Assembly: GCA_945983195.1 (NCBI GenBank)
Contig: CAMFSS010000065.1
Span: 1-9,240, forward strand
DNA: 9,240 nt
DNA from: an uncultured Prevotellaceae bacterium
Lineage (GTDB): Bacteria; Bacteroidota; Bacteroidia; Bacteroidales; Muribaculaceae
Direction of reading: 5' to 3'
The first letter of the stretch is position 1. The number at the start of each line of letters is the position of its first letter. Below, piece after piece: positions 1 to 5,780 of the stretch. The notes below the pieces were generated by a model, which was given only the letters and a program-made list of their open reading frames with translations, ran no database searches and had not been told where the DNA came from. The position numbers and the translations under genes are program-made.

Positions 1-233
1 GGATGTGTGAATGTTTTTGAATTGTGAAAGTTAACATTCATAAGGATTTGTGCGCCATGATGCGGCTGTGCCGGGTGAAATTTTTATTAAGTAAGGCCGG
101 AATGTCAGGGAAAAAACTACTACTGTGATTATTTGCCTGATTGCACACGACTACCCCACATAATCACTGCAGAAACGCCCGGCAAAATGTACCTTATAGT
201 ATGACGTGGGATGGAAAACTCCGGGTGATTATA
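1..233. other. Non-coding stretch with nested inverted repeats
   Basis: No convincing gene is seen here. The longest ATG frame (57-128, 23 codons) has no ribosome site or recognisable product. Inverted repeats are visible: TGAATGTT 8-15 with AACATTCA 33-40; TGCCGGG 69-75 with CCCGGCA 178-184; and, nested inside the second pair, GTGATTAT 125-132 with ATAATCAC 160-167. GTGATTAT recurs at 225-232, just before the promoter at 234-264. None of the stems is followed by a T run, so they are not obvious terminators. They could be operator-like sites, remnants of a small mobile element, or chance pairing in AT-rich DNA. Confidence 0.4.
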
Positions 234-264
234 TTGCTAATTTGTAGAAAATTAAATAACTTTG
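234..264 (+). promoter_or_regulatory. Bacteroidetes-type promoter
   Basis: TTG at 234-236 (-33 element) and TAACTTTG at 257-264 (perfect TAnnTTTG -7 box) are separated by exactly 20 bases and followed by GCAGAAG, a frequent continuation at such promoters. Transcription should start near 268-272. The first downstream gene starts at 696, so this promoter would give a leader of about 425 bases running through the folded RNA at 516-674 and its terminator. It may serve the RNA, the bspA-like gene, or both. Confidence 0.65.
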
Positions 265-495
265 CAGAAGCGATAGATAACACTGTGTTGAATCACTAAA
301 AAAGGAGGCTAAAGAAACAGAAATTACAAAAGGAGCGCATTAGGAGGAACCCGACAGCCCGGAGAGGCTGCATTCCGCAAGTTCTGAACATTATCAATGC
401 TGCATCATGGAGTGTGGCTAAAATAAAAAAACAACGAAGAAGCGTGTCCTTTCGTAGCTCTTGAAATGAACAAAATTTAAGATATTACACATACT
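265..495 (+). other. Non-coding leader region, no gene recognised
   Basis: This region lies between the promoter at 234-264 and the folded RNA. One frame (300-464) stays open for about 54 codons with many Lys and Arg, but it has no ATG, only a late GTG, and resembles nothing I know. A small hairpin CAGCC/GGCTG lies near 353-370. The nonamer TAGCTCTTG occurs at 455-463 and again at 503-511. GGAGG occurs twice (304-308 and 343-347) without a start codon at working distance. I see no known riboswitch signature. Confidence 0.4.
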
Positions 496-515
496 GAGCT
501 TTTAGCTCTTGTTCT

Positions 516-674
516 CTTCTCATCGAATACCGCCAATTTTCACGACTGAGGACAAGCAGACTGAAAGTTCACGCCTGCATAGGGCGTGGACTGTTCTGTG
601 CTTGTTAGTCGTGCAGGTCACTTGGCGGTAACCCGATGAGAAGGCAAGCAAAACGAATGGTTGCACGCCTTTTT
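516..674 (+). ncRNA. Folded small RNA (6S-like / Bacteroidales-1-like candidate)
   Basis: The sequence folds into one long interrupted hairpin. CTTCTCATCG 516-525 pairs perfectly with 634-643; ACCGCCAA 529-536 with 622-629; CACGACT 541-547 with 607-613; ACAAGCA 552-558 with 599-605; and AGTTCACGCC 566-575 with 583-592 (one G-U), closed by a 7-base loop at 576-582. Internal loops include GAGG opposite a single T and 3 against 8 bases. A terminator hairpin follows at 641-674. A long bulged rod of about 130 nt ending in an intrinsic terminator is the general shape of 6S RNA and of the published Bacteroidales-1 RNA motif, but I cannot confirm a family from memory. The 5' end is a guess: TAGCTCTTG at 503-511 is an imperfect -7 box in the right place, and the good promoter at 234-264 would make a longer RNA. 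A cis-acting leader of the bspA-like gene is the main alternative. Confidence 0.6.
641..674 (+). terminator. Intrinsic terminator of the folded RNA
   Basis: AAGGC 641-645 pairs with GCCTT 667-671 and GCAA 648-651 with TTGC 661-664, with a 2x2 internal mismatch and a 9-base loop. The hairpin runs into TTTTT at 670-674. Its left arm overlaps the closing strand of the big hairpin (634-643), so the two folds compete for 641-643. Only 21 bases separate the T run from the ATG at 696. Confidence 0.65.
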
Positions 675-695
675 CATATCATTTCATTTATTAAC

Positions 696-2477
696 ATGAA
701 GAAACTTTTAGTTTTTGCCGTGTCGCTTTTTTCGAGCATGGCAACAATGGCATATGATTTCGAGAGCAATGGTTTTTATTATAACATCCTGTCGCTTAGC
801 GACCTCACAGCACAGGTTACATGCAAGGGAGCAGAAGATGAATATGAAGGTTACATTGCCTCTTATTCCGGCGACATTACGATTCCATCGACGGTGGAAT
901 ATGCCGGTAGAACGTTTACCGTAACAAGCATAAATGAATATGCCTTCCAAGAATGTAGTATTAGAACCTTGACAATTCCGGCATCAGTCACAAGAATTTC
1001 TAAAAAAAATTCGAGTGGAAATCAGGAATTAAGCGGTCTGAGAGGTGGATTTATCAATCTTATTGTTGAGGATTCTGACACTCCAATAGAATGTTTCAGG
1101 AGTATTATTTATTTTGGGTCACTGACCGGAAGTGCTTATATCGGTAGAAATATAGCCGGTGCGCAAAGTGGAGGTGTAACACATTATGGTGGTGGATACA
1201 CATCAATCACATTTGGAAACAAGGTAACTTACTTGGATCGGACATGCGCAAATTGTCAAGAACTCACAACTGTGACCCTGCCTGAAAGCATAAAAAAAGT
1301 TAATTGTGCTTTTGTTGGGTGTGAGTCGCTTAAATCGGTTACAGCACCGGGTGTGGAATACATTAATGGGGCTTTTATCGGCTGCACAAGCCTTGAAACT
1401 GTGGATATACCAAATCTAAGAATTATAGAAAATGAAGCATTCAAAGGCTGCGAGAGTCTGAAAAATTATGTAGTTCCGCAATGTGTTGTTAAAATAGACG
1501 GTGCTGTTTTCCGCAATTGCACGGGATTAGAGTCGGTAACACTTCCCTCAACGTTGGTGGAGCTTGGCAAAGAGAATGGCTCGACATTTATGAGTTGCAC
1601 GGCTCTAAAGGAGATAGTGGTGAGCAATCCGTTGCCAATCAACATTGCAGAAACCACCTTCGACGCCGCTACTTATATCAATGCCACTCTCAAAGTTCCT
1701 GTAGGCTCTCTCGAAGCCTACAAGAATGCTGATTCGTGGAAGAACTTCTTTAATATTGTGGAAGATGCCTCAATAGCGAGCGATATTTATACACTTGTTG
1801 TCGATAATGATATAGAGTGTGGTGAAATCGCGGTGGAAGGTGAGGAAGTGCAGCCACAATATCAAGATAAAAATGAATACAGCGACTATATCTACGCTAC
1901 CTACAGATTTTTGAGAAAAGGTTCGCCGCTGAAAATCACTGTTACACCTGATTTTAATTATATACTCCAAGCACTTTATGTGAATGGCGTGAATGTGACA
2001 GGTGATGTGGTGGATAATGTATATAACACCACAGTTACGGGCAATATGAATATTTCGGCAGAATTTGGTTACACTGATGATCCCCGGCCGGAACCCGACA
2101 TGATTCTCACAATGAAGCAGGCCGACAATGGCATCATGAAGATGAAATTCAGCAAATATGATGGGTGTGAAATAGCAGTGGCACCGTGTGATGGCTGGAA
2201 GATACACTCTGTTACGCTCGACGGAGAGGACGTTACCAATGAATTTGCAAATGAGGATAACTACTACTACATTTATATGAACAAAGACAGGGAATTGGTG
2301 GTAGTTTATGCCACAGCTTCTGAAGGAGTAGAGGCAGTGACATCGGCTGCAACAGCTGTGAGAGTGACCGGCTATGCCGGCAACATCACCGTGAGCAACG
2401 CCGAGGCAGGAGAGTCAATCTCCATATTCTTCGATAGCGCAAGGTGGCGCAAGCACCATCAGAGTGCCCGAGAATGA
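696..2477 (+). CDS. BspA-like leucine-rich repeat surface protein, 3' end frameshifted
   Basis: Secreted or cell-surface protein of 593 residues with a signal peptide at 1-19 (MKKLLVF... to MATMA). BspA-type LRR_5 repeats run from about 59 to 355, recognisable by SLKSVTAPG, AFIGCTSLETVDIP, AFKGCESL and CTGLESVTLPSTL. They end with the usual cap KVPVGSLEAYKNADSWKNFF (333-352). Two further beta-rich modules follow at about 364-457 and 469-540 (ITVTPDFNY...VNGVNVTGDV; APCDGWKIHSVTLDGEDVT). Such proteins are generally thought to act in adhesion or host/matrix contact; the ligand is unknown. I start at 696 rather than 636 because the upstream codons lie inside the RNA hairpin and terminator and would bury the signal peptide. 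There is no clear Shine-Dalgarno, as is common in Bacteroidetes. The frame ends in ...ARWRKHHQSARE, while the next frame continues a normal tail (VFIVKVGRSTFKVGL) to a TAA at 2524-2526, so one extra base (or two lost) near 2425-2437 has removed the C-terminal domain. Confidence 0.85.
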   Translation: MKKLLVFAVSLFSSMATMAYDFESNGFYYNILSLSDLTAQVTCKGAEDEYEGYIASYSGDITIPSTVEYAGRTFTVTSINEYAFQECSIRTLTIPASVTRISKKNSSGNQELSGLRGGFINLIVEDSDTPIECFRSIIYFGSLTGSAYIGRNIAGAQSGGVTHYGGGYTSITFGNKVTYLDRTCANCQELTTVTLPESIKKVNCAFVGCESLKSVTAPGVEYINGAFIGCTSLETVDIPNLRIIENEAFKGCESLKNYVVPQCVVKIDGAVFRNCTGLESVTLPSTLVELGKENGSTFMSCTALKEIVVSNPLPINIAETTFDAATYINATLKVPVGSLEAYKNADSWKNFFNIVEDASIASDIYTLVVDNDIECGEIAVEGEEVQPQYQDKNEYSDYIYATYRFLRKGSPLKITVTPDFNYILQALYVNGVNVTGDVVDNVYNTTVTGNMNISAEFGYTDDPRPEPDMILTMKQADNGIMKMKFSKYDGCEIAVAPCDGWKIHSVTLDGEDVTNEFANEDNYYYIYMNKDRELVVVYATASEGVEAVTSAATAVRVTGYAGNITVSNAEAGESISIFFDSARWRKHHQSARE

Positions 2478-2526
2478 AGTGTTTATTGTGAAAGTAGGAA
2501 GAAGCACATTCAAGGTAGGATTATAA
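2438..2526 (+). pseudogene. Frame-shifted C-terminal tail of the BspA-like gene
   Basis: In the frame offset by one base from the main reading frame, codons from about 2431 to 2523 spell a sensible protein end, including STIRVPENEVFIVKVGRST, with a stop TAA at 2524-2526. This is the usual form of the C-terminal sorting or anchor-like module of many secreted Bacteroidetes proteins (…GVYIVKVG…KV…). In the current frame it is not translated, because TGA 2475-2477 ends the gene first. A sequencing or assembly error of one base is an alternative explanation. Confidence 0.65.
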
Positions 2527-2561
2527 TTATTTCCCTGTGCAGAGTTGGGGGACACAATATG

Positions 2562-2605
2562 TTACCCCACATCGGCGATTTGTAGCCGGTGTGGGGTAAT
2601 TTGTT
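2562..2605 (+). terminator. Intrinsic terminator between convergent genes
   Basis: A 15-bp stem pairs 2562-2576 with 2585-2599 (one G-U) around an 8-base loop (2577-2584). It is followed on the + strand by TTTGTT. It ends the BspA-like gene, whose restored frame stops at 2526. The GHL10-type gene ends on the other strand at 2618, so the same hairpin can serve it too, although the sequence after the stem on that strand is only weakly T-rich. Confidence 0.75.
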
Positions 2606-2617
2606 ATAAAAGGAGGG

Positions 2618-4180
2618 TTAGTGGGTGGAGAGGGATGAGGGGCGGCTCTCGTTGTTGGCGCGGTCGAGGACGGTTACGGAGTAGGTGTGGCGGCCCGGAG
2701 TGGCGTGGGAGTCAGTGAAGCAGGTAGCGTCGGTGACGGCGATTATCTGGGAGTCGCGGTAGATGACGTAGAAGCGGGGCACCTGTAGGGGGTCGGAGGA
2801 GCTAGGAGCGTTCCAGTGGAGGGAGATGTTGCTGTCCGAGGAGTCGGCCTTGAGGTTACGGACCGGATCGGGTGCTGTGGAGTCAATCCAGGGATACGAC
2901 GGTACTAAAGCAATTTCCGACTGTTCCTTCAGTGCAAGCGAGTCGGCAACGCCACGGTAGTTCTTTGTCACGTCGTAGGCAGGCCACCAGCAGTTGCCCT
3001 GCACGTTTTTCAGCTCGCGGCTCAGTAGAATTTTGTGCGCAAGCTGATTGGGGTCGGAAGATTTGCCGGTGTCGTGCTTGTCCATAGTTTTTCTTACGGC
3101 TTGACCGAAATACATGTGCCGGCCGTTGGCGTTGTCGTTCCACCAGTAAGCCAGCTTTTCGCTCGAAGCCGCGCTGTGTTCAAGCTCCCAATAGAGCTGC
3201 GGCAGCATATAGTCGACCCACCCCTTTTCTGTCCATAGCAGCACGTCGGCGTAAAGGCCGTCGTAGTTCTCAAGCCCGTTGGTGTCGCTGCCGCGCGGGT
3301 CGCTCTTCTTGTTGCGCCATATTCCGAAGGGGCTGATACCGAATCGCACCCACGGCTTGCGCTTCACTATGGCGCGGTGAATCTCCTCAATTAGCATATT
3401 CACATTTTGGCGACGCCAGTCGCCGCGGTCCATGCCGTTTCCGGTCTTAGCGTATGAGGCATCGTCGGGGAAGTCCACACCCTTCTTGGGATAGGGGTAG
3501 AAATAGTCGTCCATGTGGATTGCGTCAACGTCGTAGCGGCTCACTATGTCGTCAACCACACTCACAATAAATTCGCGGTTCTCCGCGAGGGCGGGGTCGA
3601 AGTAGAGCTTGCCGTCGTACTCCAGAAAACGCTCAGGGTGACGGTGGTAGATGTGTCCCTTTGGCAGCACTTCGCCGGGCGAGGTGGTGACGCGGTAGGG
3701 ATTGAGCCATGCGTGCAGCTCCATGCCGCGGGCGTGCGCTTCCACACCCATAATCGTCAGCGGGTCCCACATCGGCGATGGGGCAACTCCGGCAGTGCCT
3801 GTGAGGTGGCGGCTCCATGGCTCAAGCTGCGATGGATAGAGTGCATCGGCTTGCGGACGCACCTGGAACACAATGGCGTTGCAGCCGCAAAGGCGCAGGC
3901 TGTCGAGCTGGCGGCAGAGATAGGCTTTGTTCTCGGCAGTGCTCTGTCGGGAGTATTGCGACTGGAAAACGGTGTGCATCCATGCTCCGCGGAACTCCCT
4001 CACCGGCTGTGACACCGACTTTACGCGCTGGTTTTTCTTTGTTGCAGCATTGGCTTTGCCCTTCTTGGCTTCAGTTTTCACCGACTTTGCGCCTGCCGAT
4101 GCCGAAGCCTCCGGCAATGTTGCTGCCGAAAGTCCCACAGCGCAAGCTCCCATCATCAAAAACACTAAAAGACTCTTCAT
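2618..4180 (-). CDS. Secreted family 10-like glycosyl hydrolase (GHL10/DUF187) with FnIII-like domain
   Basis: A 520-residue exported protein: signal peptide at 1-20 (MKSLLVFLMMGACAVGLSA), a Lys/Ala-rich linker to about 58, the GHL10 (DUF187, YngK-like) domain at about 60-430, and a fibronectin type III-like module at about 436-518. Family marks are FRGAWMHT (63-70), FQVRPQADALYPS (105-117), LNPYR (159-163), the acidic IHMDDYFYPYP (221-231), RFGISPFGIWRN (279-290), YMLPQLYWE (324-332) and CWWPAYD (397-403). The family has a TIM-barrel fold related to glycoside hydrolases and is thought to act on polysaccharide or peptidoglycan-derived glycans. The substrate cannot be read from the sequence; D224/D225 are likely functional acids. 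A Cys at residue 13 does not sit in a good lipobox, so I do not call a lipoprotein. The gene is monocistronic, with its own promoter at 4270-4300, and is markedly more GC-rich than its two neighbours. Confidence 0.88.
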   Translation of the reverse strand: MKSLLVFLMMGACAVGLSAATLPEASASAGAKSVKTEAKKGKANAATKKNQRVKSVSQPVREFRGAWMHTVFQSQYSRQSTAENKAYLCRQLDSLRLCGCNAIVFQVRPQADALYPSQLEPWSRHLTGTAGVAPSPMWDPLTIMGVEAHARGMELHAWLNPYRVTTSPGEVLPKGHIYHRHPERFLEYDGKLYFDPALAENREFIVSVVDDIVSRYDVDAIHMDDYFYPYPKKGVDFPDDASYAKTGNGMDRGDWRRQNVNMLIEEIHRAIVKRKPWVRFGISPFGIWRNKKSDPRGSDTNGLENYDGLYADVLLWTEKGWVDYMLPQLYWELEHSAASSEKLAYWWNDNANGRHMYFGQAVRKTMDKHDTGKSSDPNQLAHKILLSRELKNVQGNCWWPAYDVTKNYRGVADSLALKEQSEIALVPSYPWIDSTAPDPVRNLKADSSDSNISLHWNAPSSSDPLQVPRFYVIYRDSQIIAVTDATCFTDSHATPGRHTYSVTVLDRANNESRPSSLSTH

Positions 4181-4269
4181 AGTTGTTTCATATTTAATTT
4201 GTTGTTATTCCATTCCTCCATCAATCATTCTCTTGTCCATAAGTTGCAGAGTGTTGGTGGTTGTCAGCA

Positions 4270-4300
4270 CAAATTTACTTATTATTTTGCAGCCAACCAA
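4270..4300 (-). promoter_or_regulatory. Promoter of the GHL10-type gene
   Basis: On the minus strand, TAAATTTG (plus positions 4270-4277) matches TAnnTTTG, and TTG (4298-4300) lies 20 bases upstream as the -33 element. Transcription would start near 4263-4266, giving a leader of about 85 bases before the ATG at 4180. It is divergent from the caspase-gene promoter at 4343-4350 within the same 192-bp gap. Confidence 0.65.
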
Positions 4301-4342
4301 TTTTTTAAGCCCCATTCCAATAGAAAGTCACAGATTATTGTG

Positions 4343-4350
4343 TAAATTTG
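4343..4350 (+). promoter_or_regulatory. -7 box of the Sel1-caspase gene
   Basis: TAAATTTG at 4343-4350 is followed by CAGAAAC, the same layout as at 257-264 and 7548-7555. No TTG is seen about 20 bases upstream, so the -33 element is weak or absent. The expected start near 4355-4358 leaves a leader of only about 15 bases before the ATG at 4373. Confidence 0.55.
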
Positions 4351-4372
4351 CAGAAACAAACAGCACAGAGTT

Positions 4373-4591
4373 ATGAAACGAATCATATTAGCCATCTGCA
4401 TCATCGTCAGTGCCTTCTCGCTGTCGGCAAAAAAAACTGATATTAATGCACTTCGTATCGCTGCAGAGCAGGGCGATACAAAAGCACAAATGACACTTGG
4501 AGATTATTATAAAAAAGGAAAAGGTGTCAAAAAGGATAAAGAACAGGCATTATATTGGTATGAAAGGGCTCCTGAACAAGGTGAAGACTAA
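4373..4591 (+). CDS. Sel1-repeat protein, N-terminal piece of a broken caspase-like gene
   Basis: 72 codons: a signal peptide (MKRIILAICIIVSAFSLSA, 1-19) and one complete Sel1 repeat at about 29-64 (AAEQGDTKAQMTLGDYYKKG, then GVKKDKEQALYWYERAPEQG). The frame ends at TAA 4589-4591. The same frame reopens at once (KQYNLG...) and continues through further Sel1 repeats into a caspase domain ending at 5746, so this is the front part of one gene with a nonsense codon at position 73. Aligning the two repeats (GDTKAQMTLG against GED*KQYNLG) puts the stop where a Lys is expected, so a one-base change such as AAA to TAA explains it. As it stands the product would be a short exported Sel1 peptide without peptidase. 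The Pro in ERAPEQ, where Sel1 repeats have Ala, may be a second sign of decay. Confidence 0.7.
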   Translation: MKRIILAICIIVSAFSLSAKKTDINALRIAAEQGDTKAQMTLGDYYKKGKGVKKDKEQALYWYERAPEQGED

Positions 4592-4609
4592 AAACAATAT
4601 AATCTTGGA

Positions 4610-5746
4610 ATGCAATATCTTGAATTAAATGATTATAAGCAGGCTATTTATTGGTATAAAAAAGCTGCGGAACAGAATCATTTACATGCTCAAATCCTCA
4701 TTGGATGTTTTTATTATCTGGGTGAAGGCGTGTCAAAGGATTGGGAAGAGGCTGCAAAATGGTTTAAAATGGCCGCCGACCAAGGGAATGATGAAGCTAT
4801 GAAAAAGTATAGAGAACTCCGTGCCCAAGGATATGGTATTAACACGTTAGAAAAAGTTGATATGAGCCAACAGGTACAACCACAGTCGACACTAAATGCA
4901 GAAAAAGTTTTGGTACAGCAAGAGCAGCAGGCGGTGGTGCAGCAAAGTAGCTCGGGGGCGACTGACCGCAGTGCCGATACCGACATTCCGGTGACGGGAA
5001 TCAGGCAGGACAACACTTTTGCAGTGATTATCGGCAACGAGAATTATCATAGCGTGGCGAAAGTGCCTTACGCTGTAAACGATGCAAAAGTCTTTGCCGA
5101 GTACTGCAAGAAGACCCTCGGACTGCCCAATGAAAACGTGTCGGTCTACACCGATGTCACCTATGGCAAGATGCTTGGTGCGGTAGCCCGATTGAAAAAG
5201 ATTGCCGATGCCTATAGCGGCAATATCGACATAATTTTCTATTACGCCGGACACGGCATACCCGACGATGCCAGCCGGGAGGCTTTCATTCTTCCGACAG
5301 ATGCCGACGGCACAATCAAGGAAGTGTGCTATCCATTGCGCAATCTCTATTCCACACTTGCCGGAGTGGGAGCAAAGCGTGTGATGGTGTTTATCGACGC
5401 CTGCTTCAGTGGCTCGCAGCGCGGCGACGGAATGTTGCAGTCGGCTCGTGGCACAGTGATAAAGCCAAAGAATGTAGTCGTTGATGGCAACATGGTGGTG
5501 TTCTCGGCAGTAAGTGGTGACCAGACAGCCTACCCCTACAAGCCCTCGGAGCACGGATTGTTCACATATTATCTTCTTAAGAAGCTCAAAGAGAGTCGCG
5601 GCGATGTGTCGCTTGGCGAACTCAGCGACTACATCACCACCAATGTGAAGCAACGGTCGATAGTGGTGAACGACAAGCTGCAAACGCCTGAAGTTGTCGC
5701 TTCCGAACAGCTCTCGTCGAGCTGGCGCACCCTCCGCCTCCGCTAA
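4610..5746 (+). CDS. Caspase-like (peptidase C14) protein with Sel1 repeats, C-terminal piece of the broken gene
   Basis: 378 codons from the first ATG after the TAA at 4589, in the same frame as the upstream piece. Residues 1-25 are the rest of a short Sel1/TPR-like repeat (YKQAIYWYKKAAEQN) and 27-60 a full Sel1 repeat (GEGVSKDWEEAAKWFKMAADQG). About 70-133 is a Gln/Ser-rich linker (QQEQQAVVQQSSSG). The caspase p20-like domain starts at FAVIIGNENY (137-146). The catalytic pair is visible as His215 in YYAGHG and Cys265 in FIDACFSG, so the protease core looks intact. The family cleaves after basic or acidic residues; the target here is unknown. Starting at 4610 the protein lacks the signal peptide encoded at 4373, so it would stay in the cytoplasm, if made at all. 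There is no clear ribosome site before 4610. The intact ancestor would be about 457 residues and exported. Confidence 0.75.
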   Translation: MQYLELNDYKQAIYWYKKAAEQNHLHAQILIGCFYYLGEGVSKDWEEAAKWFKMAADQGNDEAMKKYRELRAQGYGINTLEKVDMSQQVQPQSTLNAEKVLVQQEQQAVVQQSSSGATDRSADTDIPVTGIRQDNTFAVIIGNENYHSVAKVPYAVNDAKVFAEYCKKTLGLPNENVSVYTDVTYGKMLGAVARLKKIADAYSGNIDIIFYYAGHGIPDDASREAFILPTDADGTIKEVCYPLRNLYSTLAGVGAKRVMVFIDACFSGSQRGDGMLQSARGTVIKPKNVVVDGNMVVFSAVSGDQTAYPYKPSEHGLFTYYLLKKLKESRGDVSLGELSDYITTNVKQRSIVVNDKLQTPEVVASEQLSSSWRTLRLR

Positions 5747-5749
5747 ATC

Positions 5750-5773
5750 CTGCGTGTGCCTACGTGGCAGCAG
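5750..5773. terminator. Weak hairpin in the convergent gap
   Basis: In the 34-bp gap between the caspase-like gene and the ATPase gene, TGCC 5757-5760 pairs with GGCA 5766-5769 and CTGC 5750-5753 with GCAG 5770-5773, with GTG bulged. There is no T run on either strand, so it is a poor intrinsic terminator. Nothing better is seen in the gap. Confidence 0.2.
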
Positions 5774-5780
5774 TGGTGAG

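Noticed and set aside
57..128. 23-codon ATG frame
   Set aside because: Too short, no ribosome site, no coding signature; overlaps inverted repeats.
300..464. Open frame of about 54 Lys/Arg-rich codons
   Set aside because: It has no ATG, only a late GTG, no matching ribosome site at a start codon, and no recognisable product.
455..511. TAGCTCTTG repeated at 455-463 and 503-511 as twin promoters
   Set aside because: Neither copy fits TAnnTTTG in spacing, and neither has a -33 TTG about 20 bases upstream. Noted only as a possible weak start for the folded RNA.
516..643. MITE with 10-bp terminal inverted repeats
   Set aside because: Flanks show no target duplication, the arms have unequal internal loops, and a terminator follows directly, which fits an RNA better than a transposon.
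636..695. N-terminal extension of the BspA-like protein from ATG 636
   Set aside because: It would translate the RNA closing stem and terminator and place 20 residues before a normal signal peptide starting at 696.
3515..4012. 165-codon + strand frame opposite the GHL10-type gene
   Set aside because: It is a shadow of a well-supported gene on the minus strand; its translation is low-information and lacks family motifs. The overlapping frame 3927-4376 is rejected for the same reason.
4140..4146. Lipoprotein signal (Cys 13) in the GHL10-type protein
   Set aside because: The residues before the Cys (MGA) make a poor lipobox and a normal signal-peptidase I site (GLSA) follows.
4589..4591. Programmed stop-codon readthrough in the caspase gene
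   Set aside because: UAA followed by AAACAA is not a known readthrough context, and no structure is seen just downstream; a nonsense mutation or sequence error is simpler.
4892..5683. 263-codon minus frame opposite the caspase domain
   Set aside because: The + strand encodes a clear peptidase with catalytic His and Cys; the antisense frame reads His/Val-rich noise.
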